Shown here: in pieces, positions 1 through 5,994 of the stretch | How positions within the stretch are numbered: the stretch's first letter is position 1 | Layout: every line of letters starts with the position of its first letter | DNA from: Gammaproteobacteria bacterium | Lineage (GTDB): Bacteria > Pseudomonadota > Gammaproteobacteria > Thiohalospirales > Thiohalospiraceae | Assembly (NCBI GenBank): GCA_014762485.1 | Contig: JABURU010000322.1 | Coordinates: forward strand, 1 to 7,986 | Length of the DNA stretch: 7,986 nucleotides | Direction: 5' to 3' | Position numbers and translations under genes: made by a program | The notes under the pieces: generated by a model | What the model was told of the DNA's origin: nothing | The model's database searches: none | What the model saw: only the letters and a program-made list of their open reading frames with translations

Positions 1-279
1 GTCCACCTGCATCTGCAGCAGAAACTCTTCACGGCTTACCAAGGCCCAGCGAAAGTGTCGCACCAGCTCATCCAGGTGATATTTGACCACCCGGTAAAGA
101 TTCACCAGATCGCCGTTGATGTCGTTGATCACCTCCACCTTGCTGGGCTCCTTCATAAAGAAGATCGCCGCTCCGCCGGCAAAAGGCTCGACATAGGTTT
201 TATGTCCGTTGATATAAGGCAGGATAAATTTAGCCAGGCGACGCTTGCCGCCCATCCATGGCACGATGGGTTTACTCAT
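1..279 (-). CDS. dam: DNA adenine-N6 methyltransferase (D12 class, Dam-like), N-terminal part
   Basis: Methylates adenine-N6 in DNA using S-adenosylmethionine. Reading the minus strand from the ATG at 279 gives 93 open residues running off the window edge, so the C-terminal part, including the expected catalytic DPPY-type motif, is not visible. Visible signatures are PWMGGKRRL at residues 7-15, the usual N-terminal PxxGGK element, and VEPFAGGAAIFF at 30-41, the SAM-binding motif I. NDINGDLVNLYR follows at 52-63, and WALVSREEF (about 78-86) is typical of phage D12 methylases. The start is supported by AAAGGAGT about 7 nt upstream (complement of about 286-293). In P2 relatives such as 186 a dam gene is known in the early region. 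Here it lies across the candidate cos from portal gene Q, on the same strand. Family assignment is firm. The target sequence (GATC or other) cannot be read from this fragment. Confidence 0.9.
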   Translation of the reverse strand, partial: MSKPIVPWMGGKRRLAKFILPYINGHKTYVEPFAGGAAIFFMKEPSKVEVINDINGDLVNLYRVVKYHLDELVRHFRWALVSREEFLLQMQVD

Positions 280-298
280 TGGAGACTCCTTTGCTTCC

Positions 299-325
299 TG
301 TAAACTTGTGTAAAATAGATTTACA
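299..325. promoter_or_regulatory. TGTAAA repeat cluster upstream of dam (putative operator)
   Basis: TGTAAA occurs at 299-304 and again at 309-314, one helical turn apart. Its inverted copy TTTACA lies at 320-325 and forms a stem-like pair with the second copy around a 5-nt centre. The cluster is 20-46 bp upstream of the dam start codon, where a promoter or operator would sit. I could not identify a convincing -35/-10 pair. TGT-N11-ACA (309-325) resembles the TGT-N12-ACA pattern of Ogr/Delta sites in P2 late promoters, but the spacing is one base short. Binding by any regulator is inference. Confidence 0.4.
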
Positions 326-334
326 AGGCATGAT

Positions 335-360
335 CCCCAGTCCTCGCGCGAGGAGGGGAG
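335..360. other. cos: Candidate cos (cohesive-end) site
   Basis: A perfect 14-bp palindrome, TCCTCGCGCGAGGA (341-354), is flanked by CCCC at 335-338 and GGGG at 355-358. Its right half reads GCGAGGAGGGGA (348-359). This matches 11 of 12 bases of GCGAGGCGGGGA in the P2 cohesive end as I remember it. Position and orientation also fit. In P2 the cos end lies just beyond the 3' end of gene Q, with Q pointing toward it, and here Q ends about 80 bp to the right. Twofold symmetry is expected for a terminase nicking site. The P2 sequence is recalled from memory, and the nick positions are not determined. Confidence 0.5.
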
Positions 361-372
361 CCTTGGCTGGTT

Positions 373-390
373 ACAAAGGAGTATCTTTGT
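373..390. repeat. Short perfect inverted repeat
   Basis: ACAAAG (373-378) and CTTTGT (385-390) are separated by 6 bp. The repeat lies between the candidate cos and the hairpin next to the Q stop codon. It could be a protein-binding site or part of a cos-flanking recognition region. No function can be assigned from sequence alone. Confidence 0.35.
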
Positions 391-402
391 CGCCGGCGGC
401 GT

Positions 403-439
403 CCAGGGTGTTGGCGCACCCTGGCGTCGCTCCTTTTTT
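403..439 (+). terminator. Hairpin plus T-tract, putative rho-independent terminator reading rightward
   Basis: CCAGGGTG (403-410) and CACCCTGG (417-424) form a perfect 8-bp GC-rich stem around a 6-nt loop. A run of six T follows at 434-439. The nine bases between stem and T-run make it a non-ideal intrinsic terminator. The T-tract overlaps the TAA stop of Q on the other strand. In this orientation it would stop rightward transcripts crossing cos before they enter Q as antisense. It would not terminate leftward Q transcripts, because that strand has no U-run after the hairpin. Confidence 0.45.
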
Positions 440-1436
440 ATTCTTCGGTTACTTCGATCTTGTACTCGTCGAACTTCACCACCTCAAAGCCGATCCATTC
501 GTTCAACTCTTCGAAGCGCGCCTGCAGCGGCATCAGCTCGTTACGGTTAAACACCTTTGACACTTTGAAGACATCACCAAAGCCGCCAGTGTTATTGGGT
601 ACCAGACTCATTAATTCAACCGGTACCCGGTGAGACGCGAGCACATCATCGCGGCTAATATTCTTAATATTGAAAAATTCATCCTTGGCCTGCACCTCGG
701 CGATCGGCAGGATCTGGATGCCATCCTTCTTGCCGCCAGGAGCATACAAAAACATATTGCGGAAATTGCCGGGGCCTTTGGAATCACGCAAGGCCTGGCG
801 GATGGCATCGATATCGTTCTCTTTATGCAGGGCATCGTTCATATACATAATGAAGCCGGCATGAGTGCCGTTGTCATAATAGCGGCGCCGGAACAGGGTG
901 GCCGATTCATTTAACCAGGCAGACTGCAGGCCGGCCAGGTAACTCGGCACACCATAAAACTCCTGATTCACGTCGTAATCTTTCAAGTGAAAAATGCTGC
1001 CGGCTTTAAACTCGTGCCTGTCATAGTAGTTAGGCACAAAGAGATACTGACCATCCTTAGCGCGCCGCATGTACTTACCTGGTGAATGTTTAAATCGCAA
1101 GGTGTTGCCCAGGACATTGTCGACCTTCTCCAGGTAACCATTCGCAAAGACCAAAAAGTCCATCGCCCAGGCAGTGAAATCAGCCCGCCCCAGCCACTTG
1201 TTTGGCTTATAGCTGCTGCTGATAATATTTCGCTTCACCTGCAGTGCGCTGGAGTGGTGAGGGTTTGCGTTTAATGATTTCGCCAGGCCATTTAGATCCA
1301 CTGGTGGCTGGTAATATTCACCGTTCCAGTAAGACTGGAACATACCCATAATATCGACACCATTTAGAACCGGCTCGGCCTCACCAAAACCAAACGCCTC
1401 CCAGTCTGATTCTGACGGTTTAACTTTATCGTTCAT
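438..1436 (-). CDS. Q: Phage portal protein (P2 gpQ family)
   Basis: Forms the dodecameric ring at one capsid vertex through which terminase pumps DNA and to which the head completion protein and tail attach. The 332 residues are close to P2 gpQ (about 344). The strongest family signature is SAWLNESATLFRRRYY at residues 172-187, followed by HAGFIMYM (192-199). LAKSLNANPHHSS (51-63), VKRNI (67-71), MDFLVFANGYLEK (92-104), FLYAPGGKKDGI (229-240), DEFFNIKN (252-259) and NRNELMPLQ (297-305) also match the family. The ATG at 1436 shares one base with the stop of upstream gene P (TAATG). GGAG, the complement of 1445-1448 inside the end of P, sits 8 nt upstream as ribosome binding site. This is an intact P-Q pair, probably co-transcribed and translationally coupled. 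I see no frameshift or truncation. Confidence 0.97.
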   Translation of the reverse strand: MNDKVKPSESDWEAFGFGEAEPVLNGVDIMGMFQSYWNGEYYQPPVDLNGLAKSLNANPHHSSALQVKRNIISSSYKPNKWLGRADFTAWAMDFLVFANGYLEKVDNVLGNTLRFKHSPGKYMRRAKDGQYLFVPNYYDRHEFKAGSIFHLKDYDVNQEFYGVPSYLAGLQSAWLNESATLFRRRYYDNGTHAGFIMYMNDALHKENDIDAIRQALRDSKGPGNFRNMFLYAPGGKKDGIQILPIAEVQAKDEFFNIKNISRDDVLASHRVPVELMSLVPNNTGGFGDVFKVSKVFNRNELMPLQARFEELNEWIGFEVVKFDEYKIEVTEE

Positions 1437-3193
1437 TAGAAAATCTCCACGATTGATTGGTTAGTGCCGGTGCTGCCTGGCAGCGGCTCATTAAACAGTG
1501 CATGCATCACGGCCCAGGCAAAGTCGCCATGGCCACTCTCTTCTGATCTCACCGCCTCATAGGTCACCGCTTTTTGTGAAGGCGTGATCGTTTTACGAAT
1601 AGACATAAAGGCCGAGGCGATGATCTTGTCTCCAGCATCGAACTCGAGGCGGCCATTACTGATCACACTTTGTGCCTTGAGCACCATGCGAGTTTTAACT
1701 TCCGGGTTATAGTTAATGCGTCGAACGGTAGGGAAGAACACCTCCACCATGTCACAGACACCTATACCGATGGCATTGTTATCAATGGCAATGTGCTCGA
1801 CGTTATATTTTTCGGTCAGCTTCTTGATCACCTCGGCCTGCTTGTCGAGGCCGATGTTGTTAAGCCGTATCTTTTCAATAATGCGGAACTTGCCACCCTC
1901 AACCGCCGGTGGGGCGACGACAACGATGGCCGCATCATCGCGCGTGCGTGACGGGTCGTAACCTATCCATACCGCGCGATCAGAAAACGGTCGAGGGGCG
2001 AACGGCTTCCAGTCCTTCCAGTGCGCCCAGGCATCAATCATGCAGTTTTGTAACATCGACAAGGTAAACACCGAGGAGGTGTCATCGATAAAGATACACA
2101 TCAACAGGTTATTAAACTCATCGTCACTGTACTCGATGCGCAGCTGCTCGATATCAAACAGATCACAACCACCGGCGAGGGCGTCCATCACCGTGACCAC
2201 CTGTCGCCACTGCCCATCCTCACACAAGCGGCCGTCTTTTAGAGCCTTATGCGAGACATCCAGCTTGATGTGCTTATCCTTTGGTCGGCCCCGGTTATAG
2301 TGAGCCCCAGACCAGAAAGGATAGGCCTCGTGGGTTAAGGCTGATGGCGTCGAGATGTATGTCTGCCGCCACTTCCTATGCATGGCCATGCCACTGGCCA
2401 CCTTACGAAACTCCTGGAACTTAGGGATCCAGAAGTACTCATCCATATAGACGTTGCCATGGTAAGACTGCGCGGTGCGGGCATTGGTGCCGAGGAAGTA
2501 GAGCGTCGCCGATCCGTTGTCGGTGTTAATGGTGAGTGGATCACCCTTAAGCTCTATATCCAACACCTCCTGGATAAACTGCAGGATGTATAACTTAAAT
2601 ACATGCGCCTGGGCCTTAGAGGCCGAGAGAAATATCTGGTTGCGGCCGGTGGTAATGGCATCGATTAAAGCCTCGCGTGCAAAATACCAGGTAGCACCAA
2701 TTTGTCGCGACTTTAATAGATTGCGAATGCGGTGTTTTTCACCGGCCTCATACCAGTCACGCTGGTAATCAAACAGGCTGTCATGAAAGGCATCAACCAG
2801 GGCCTGGCACTGATCCTCATCGAGGTAGTTTTTCGGCCGTTTCTTCTTGCGGCTTTTATTCCGCTCTTTCAGTTTAGGGTTAAGATCCGACTCCTTACCG
2901 GTCTGGTCATGCTTGCGTACGCGAGAGGTGCGCTCCAGGGCCTGGGTCAATGTTTCTATCTCGCGCAGATCCTGGTCGGTTTTATTTTCCTTACCGATTA
3001 GTTGCACCAGGCGCGCATCGATCGAAGTTTCCACCCGCTGGATCACCGGCGTGGCATCCCAGCTGTCACGACGCTTCCAGGAATGGACCGTCGTCGGCTT
3101 CTCACCCAGTAGGCGGGCGATCTCTTTTACCCGGTGCCCCTGAAAATACAGCAGCTTGGCATCGGTGCGATTGTCATACAGTGCTTCACTCAT
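1436..3193 (-). CDS. P: Terminase large subunit, ATPase and nuclease (P2 gpP family)
   Basis: Motor of DNA packaging: ATP-driven translocation through the portal plus cos cleavage, acting with the small subunit M. The 585 residues compare with about 590 in P2. An N-terminal helix-turn-helix-like segment spans residues 12-45, containing RVKEIARLLG and TTVHSWKRR, and matches P2 gpP. A basic linker, RNKSRKKKRPKN, follows at 111-122. The ATPase domain shows a Walker A-like SRQIGATWY (162-170), Walker B VYMDE (248-252) and the coupling motif STPS (281-284). The nuclease domain shows GYDPSRTRDDAAI (411-423, Asp413), IAIDNNAIG (469-477, Asp471) and SGHGDFAWAVMHAL (553-566, Asp557), giving the expected acidic metal-binding cluster. 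The start at 3193 fits the P2 amino terminus (an LYD-R pattern near residue 5), although no good Shine-Dalgarno is visible at normal spacing. It is transcribed divergently from O. Confidence 0.97.
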   Translation of the reverse strand: MSEALYDNRTDAKLLYFQGHRVKEIARLLGEKPTTVHSWKRRDSWDATPVIQRVETSIDARLVQLIGKENKTDQDLREIETLTQALERTSRVRKHDQTGKESDLNPKLKERNKSRKKKRPKNYLDEDQCQALVDAFHDSLFDYQRDWYEAGEKHRIRNLLKSRQIGATWYFAREALIDAITTGRNQIFLSASKAQAHVFKLYILQFIQEVLDIELKGDPLTINTDNGSATLYFLGTNARTAQSYHGNVYMDEYFWIPKFQEFRKVASGMAMHRKWRQTYISTPSALTHEAYPFWSGAHYNRGRPKDKHIKLDVSHKALKDGRLCEDGQWRQVVTVMDALAGGCDLFDIEQLRIEYSDDEFNNLLMCIFIDDTSSVFTLSMLQNCMIDAWAHWKDWKPFAPRPFSDRAVWIGYDPSRTRDDAAIVVVAPPAVEGGKFRIIEKIRLNNIGLDKQAEVIKKLTEKYNVEHIAIDNNAIGIGVCDMVEVFFPTVRRINYNPEVKTRMVLKAQSVISNGRLEFDAGDKIIASAFMSIRKTITPSQKAVTYEAVRSEESGHGDFAWAVMHALFNEPLPGSTGTNQSIVEIF

Positions 3194-3239
3194 GCAGCCA
3201 AGGGTAAGCCCTGCGTTAAAGTGATGAATCTGCTTTCAG

Positions 3240-3260
3240 TGTGATAGCTCGGCTATCACA
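3240..3260. promoter_or_regulatory. Perfect 9+3+9 inverted repeat in the divergent P/O control region
   Basis: TGTGATAGC (3240-3248) and GCTATCACA (3252-3260) are exact inverted copies around TCG. The repeat begins 47 bp upstream of the P start and ends 80 bp upstream of the O start. This is the position where P2 has its divergent late promoters, activated by the zinc-finger protein Ogr/Delta at TGT-N12-ACA sites. Here the outer pattern is TGT-N15-ACA, so a variant activator site or a repressor site is possible. A -10-like TAATAT lies at 3276-3281 for rightward transcription, placing the repeat over its -35 region, as for an activator-dependent promoter lacking a good -35. The symmetry is seen directly; the function is inference. 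Confidence 0.6.
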
Positions 3261-3275
3261 TTAAAACGCGTTGAT

Positions 3276-3281
3276 TAATAT
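3276..3281 (+). promoter_or_regulatory. Candidate -10 element for the O-N-M-L-X late operon
   Basis: TAATAT lies 59 bp upstream of the O start codon. A hexamer 17 bp upstream (CTATCA, 3253-3258) is a poor -35 and falls inside the inverted repeat at 3240-3260. That is what an activator-dependent late promoter would look like. This is a weak call from a six-base match. Confidence 0.3.
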
Positions 3282-3339
3282 CGTGTGCTCGACGACCCTC
3301 GGCTTCATCTACTACGGGAAAACAGCCGAGTACTTTGCC

Positions 3340-4161
3340 ATGAAACTGAAAACCAAATTTACCCGCGTCGCTGTTGAAGGCGACACCATCGACGGACGTG
3401 AAATCACTCGCGAACAGATCCAGCAGATGGCTGATAGTTACAACCCCAAGCGATACGCTGCACGCATCTGGCCTGAACATTTCCGCGGCCTGATTCCCGG
3501 CGGCCCGTTTGACGCCCTGGGTGATGTCACCGCGCTAAAGGCCGAAGAGATCAGCGACGTCGACGAGTTAAAAGGCAAGCTTGCCCTGTACGCGCAAATG
3601 GAACCCACCGAGCAGCTGATCAAGATGAATAAGGCCTCGCAAAAGGTCTTTACTTCCATCGAGATGATTACCAATTTCGCCAAATCCAACGAGGCCTACA
3701 TGGTTGGCCTGGCGGTTACCGACACCCCGGCAAGCCAGGGAACCGAGATGCTTGCCTTCGGCGGTGAGACGGGCGATGTCATCGCCGGCGCCGAACACGC
3801 CGCCGTGTTGGAGATGGAAACCGAGTCCACGGAAGAGGAGGCAGGGAAGCCTTCACTATTTAAGCGAGTGATGGAGGCGATGAGCAAAAAAGAGCGCAGC
3901 GACGACGAGCGCTTTAGCGACATTAATAGCGCGGTCGAAGAGATCGCCAAGTTTGCCACCGAGCTGGAATCGCGTTTAAGCGACAGCGAGGAAGCGTCAA
4001 ATCCATCAACCGAGGCCTTCGATGCACTGAAGTCTGAGCACGAGTCCTTAAAAGAACAATTCACCCAGCTTATGGAAAAGCTATCGGCAACGGAAGACGG
4101 TAACCATTCCGACCGCCCTGCCGCTGATGGTGGTAGCGGTCAAGCCGTTGCCGACTGCTAA
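3340..4161 (+). CDS. O: Capsid scaffolding protein / prohead protease (P2 gpO family)
   Basis: Internal scaffold that directs capsid assembly and carries a serine protease that cleaves itself, the major capsid and the portal during head maturation. The 273 residues compare with about 284 in P2 gpO. The protease half is residues 1-140. The catalytic triad aligns as Asp18 (VEGDTIDGR), His47 (WPEHFRG) and Ser106 (VFTSIEM), corresponding to D19/H48/S107 reported for P2. MVGLAVTDTPAS (about 119-130) is also conserved. The C-terminal half is acidic and coiled-coil-like, ending GGSGQAVADC with the terminal cysteine typical of the family. I chose the ATG at 3340 because its amino terminus aligns with P2 gpO. 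A TTG at 3271 would add 23 residues of no family resemblance and would overlap the putative promoter. The ribosome binding site is weak. It is the first gene of the rightward late operon. Confidence 0.95.
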   Translation: MKLKTKFTRVAVEGDTIDGREITREQIQQMADSYNPKRYAARIWPEHFRGLIPGGPFDALGDVTALKAEEISDVDELKGKLALYAQMEPTEQLIKMNKASQKVFTSIEMITNFAKSNEAYMVGLAVTDTPASQGTEMLAFGGETGDVIAGAEHAAVLEMETESTEEEAGKPSLFKRVMEAMSKKERSDDERFSDINSAVEEIAKFATELESRLSDSEEASNPSTEAFDALKSEHESLKEQFTQLMEKLSATEDGNHSDRPAADGGSGQAVADC

Positions 4162-4190
4162 CCAGGTTAGGAAACCAGGAGTTAATTAAC

Positions 4191-5201
4191 ATGAAGAACC
4201 CAACCCGCGTAAAGTACAACGAATACCTTGCCCAGCTTGGTGAGCTAAACGGCGTTGAAGATGTAACGAAAAAATTCGCCGTCTCCACACCTATCGAGCA
4301 AAAGCTAGAAGAGAAGATCCAGGATAATTCTGCCTTCTTGCAGCGCGTTAATATTGTGCCAGTAGATCAGCAGCAGGGTGAAAAGCTAGGCCTGGGCGTG
4401 AGCGGCACCATTGCCGGCACTACTGATACCAGCACCACGGATCGTGCGACCCAGGACATCACCAACCTGGATGACATCGGTTATCTGTGTACGCAAACCA
4501 ACTTCGACACTCATGCAACCTATTCCAAGCTGGATATGTGGGCCAAGTTTAAAGACTTCCAGCTGCGTATGCGTGATGCCAATATCAAACGCGTCGCACT
4601 GGACCGACAGCTGATTGGCTGGAACGGTACCAGCCGTGCCGCCACCTCCGACCGAGTTACCAACCCCTTGCTGCAAGACGTGAATATCGGCTGGCTGCAA
4701 AAGCTGCGTGACGCCGCCCCGGCTCGCGTACTGACCGAGGTGGTTGCCCTGTCTGGTCAGGTAAAGGTTGGTGCTACCGGCGATTATAAAAACCTGGACT
4801 CACTGGTTTATGACTCCGTTGGTAACCTGATGGACCCCTGGTGTGCCGATGATACCGAGCTGGTCGTCATCCTTGGCCGCGAGCTGATGGCCGACAAGTA
4901 CTTCCCGTTGATTGAAACCCACGGCGGAACACCGTCCGAAAATCAGGCGCTGGACATGATGATCTCCGGCAAGCGTGTCGGCGGCCTGCAGGCTGCCCAG
5001 GTACCAGGCTTCCCGGCCAATAGCCTGGCCATCACCCGCCTGGATAACCTGTCGATTTACTACCAGGAAGGCACTCGTCGCCGCCAGCTGGTGGAGAACG
5101 CGAAACGTGATCGCATCGAAGACTATAACTCGGTAAACGAGGCCTACGTGGTCGAGGATTACGGTTATATGTGCGCAGTGGAAAACATTACTCAAGTCTA
5201 A
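4191..5201 (+). CDS. N: Major capsid protein (P2 gpN family)
   Basis: Builds the icosahedral shell; in P2 the amino terminus is removed by gpO during maturation. The 336 residues are about 20 shorter than P2 gpN, the difference being a missing C-terminal tail. Conserved blocks include the start TRVKYNEYLAQLGELNGV and the INIVPV-type segment VNIVPV (about residue 50). GEKLGLGVSG then precedes LDMWAKFKDFQLRMRDANIKR. NPLLQDVNIGWLQKLRDAAPARV, VVILGRELMADKYFP, RLDNLSIYYQEG-RRR and a final YVVEDYG are also present. AGGAG at 4177-4181 lies 9 nt before the ATG, a strong site suited to the most abundant structural protein. The TAA stop shares its last base with the start of the next small gene (TAATG at 5199-5203). 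Confidence 0.97.
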   Translation: MKNPTRVKYNEYLAQLGELNGVEDVTKKFAVSTPIEQKLEEKIQDNSAFLQRVNIVPVDQQQGEKLGLGVSGTIAGTTDTSTTDRATQDITNLDDIGYLCTQTNFDTHATYSKLDMWAKFKDFQLRMRDANIKRVALDRQLIGWNGTSRAATSDRVTNPLLQDVNIGWLQKLRDAAPARVLTEVVALSGQVKVGATGDYKNLDSLVYDSVGNLMDPWCADDTELVVILGRELMADKYFPLIETHGGTPSENQALDMMISGKRVGGLQAAQVPGFPANSLAITRLDNLSIYYQEGTRRRQLVENAKRDRIEDYNSVNEAYVVEDYGYMCAVENITQV

Positions 5202-5352
5202 TGAGTACCCCAGCACAGCGACATAGAGAGCGGATCGAGAAACAGGTGGCCGATAAAAAGGTCACCTGCTCGACCTGCCCTTATAAGGATCGAGGTTATT
5301 TCCTTCGCTTATTCCTAGCCTTATTAGGGAAGTCATAATGAGTACTCCAGCA
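5195..5352 (+). repeat. Imperfect direct repeat at two successive gene starts
   Basis: The junction at 5195-5215 (AGTC, then TAATG AGTACCCCAGCA) recurs at 5331-5352 with one inserted base and one substitution (AGTCA, then TAATG AGTACTCCAGCA). The copies are about 136 bp apart and each spans a TAATG stop/start overlap plus the first codons of the gene behind it. This suggests that the beginning of gene M was duplicated, creating the small gene between N and M. Confidence 0.75.
5201..5338 (+). CDS. Small 45-residue protein with an M-like amino terminus and CxxC motif
   Basis: I do not recognise a family for the whole protein. The frame is open from the ATG at 5201 to the TAA at 5336-5338. It is linked to N upstream and M downstream by one-base TAATG overlaps, which argues that it is translated. 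Residues 1-11, MSTPAQRHRER, closely resemble the start of M (MSTPAKRHFER) and P2 gpM (TSPAQRH). The middle, VTCSTCPYKD (21-30), carries a CxxC pair that could bind metal or form a disulfide. The end, GYFLRLFLALLGKS (32-45), is hydrophobic, and would be membrane-active or a packing helix. It may be a truncated decoy of the small terminase, a new peptide made after a partial duplication, or a coupling leader for M. No strong Shine-Dalgarno precedes it, so it would depend on ribosomes finishing N. Confidence 0.6.
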   Translation: MSTPAQRHRERIEKQVADKKVTCSTCPYKDRGYFLRLFLALLGKS

Positions 5353-5994
5353 AAAAGACATTTTGAGCGCGTCACCGCCGAACAGCAAAATCTTAAAGAT
5401 GCGAAACATGGCCACGGCCAACCCACCGGGGATCAATACGAACTCATGCTGATGCAACTGCAGCAGCACAAGCAGCGCCTGAAAGATATTCAGAGCCAGG
5501 AACAAAAGGCCAAGGTCAAGGCAGAAATCCTGCCTGAATATGAAGCCTATGTTAAAGGCGTACTGGAATCCGACAGCGGCCTGCAGGATGAAGTACTCCT
5601 CACCATCATGGTGTGGCGCATCGATGCCGGTGACCTATGGGGCGCTCTGGACATTGCCAAGTATGCCCTGCATCACAAGCTAGTCACCCCGGAACGCTTC
5701 AATCGCGATACCGCGACATTGATCGCAGAAGAGGTGGCCGAGTGGGCCCTGAAACAAGATCAGCCCGTTGATAGCAGCCTGTTGCAACATACCGATCACA
5801 TTACCGTTGATCAGGATATGCCGGACGAGGTGCGTGCCAAGTTGCACAAGGCCCTCGGCCTGTCACTGGAAGAGAAAGAGCCCACCGAGGCACTAAGACA
5901 CTTTAAACGCGCCCTGGAGTTAAACGATAACTCCGGGGTTAAGAAGATGATCGAGCGCGTCGCGCGGGCGATAAAAAACGCCGCCGACACTTAA
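5338..5994 (+). CDS. M: Terminase small subunit (P2 gpM family)
   Basis: DNA-recognition partner of the large terminase; P2 nomenclature calls it the terminase endonuclease subunit. It brings the enzyme to cos and acts in the cytoplasm on concatemeric or circular DNA. The 218 residues begin MSTPAKRHFERV, the family start. Conserved blocks are MLMQLQQHKQRLKDI (about 38-52), LPEYEAYVKGVLESDSG with the following LLTIMVWRIDAGDLWGALDIAKYAL, and DMPDEVRAKLHKALGLSLEEKEPTEALRHFKRALELN (about 161-197). AGGGAAG (5327-5333) upstream is a good ribosome binding site, and the ATG overlaps the previous stop (TAATG). P2 gpM is about 247 residues and ends in a basic tail that is absent from the zero-frame product here. 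An in-frame slippery heptamer at 5973-5979 could restore one (see that entry). Confidence 0.95.
   Translation: MSTPAKRHFERVTAEQQNLKDAKHGHGQPTGDQYELMLMQLQQHKQRLKDIQSQEQKAKVKAEILPEYEAYVKGVLESDSGLQDEVLLTIMVWRIDAGDLWGALDIAKYALHHKLVTPERFNRDTATLIAEEVAEWALKQDQPVDSSLLQHTDHITVDQDMPDEVRAKLHKALGLSLEEKEPTEALRHFKRALELNDNSGVKKMIERVARAIKNAADT

Noticed and set aside
258..560. Plus-strand frame across the dam-Q junction
   Set aside because: It runs antisense through the start of dam and the end of Q and through the hairpin and cos-like palindrome; composition explains it.
1670..3207. Several plus-strand frames of 70-98 residues opposite the large terminase
   Set aside because: They are antisense shadows of a clearly coding 585-residue gene and carry no recognisable motifs or ribosome binding sites.
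3201..3212. AGGG-TAAG-CCCT mini-hairpin upstream of P
   Set aside because: Only four base pairs, and the AGGG on the coding strand is about 15 nt from the ATG, too far to be a convincing ribosome binding site.
3240..3260. CRP-type site (TGTGA...TCACA)
   Set aside because: The half-sites look right but are separated by 11 bp, not the 6 bp needed by CRP.
3271..3339. A TTG-initiated 23-residue extension of the scaffold/protease O
   Set aside because: It shows no resemblance to P2 gpO, covers the likely promoter, and the ATG at 3340 aligns with the family amino terminus and places the catalytic triad correctly.
4182..4189. TTAATTAA palindrome before the capsid gene
   Set aside because: It is the spacer between a good Shine-Dalgarno and the ATG; an AT-rich spacer is enough to explain it.
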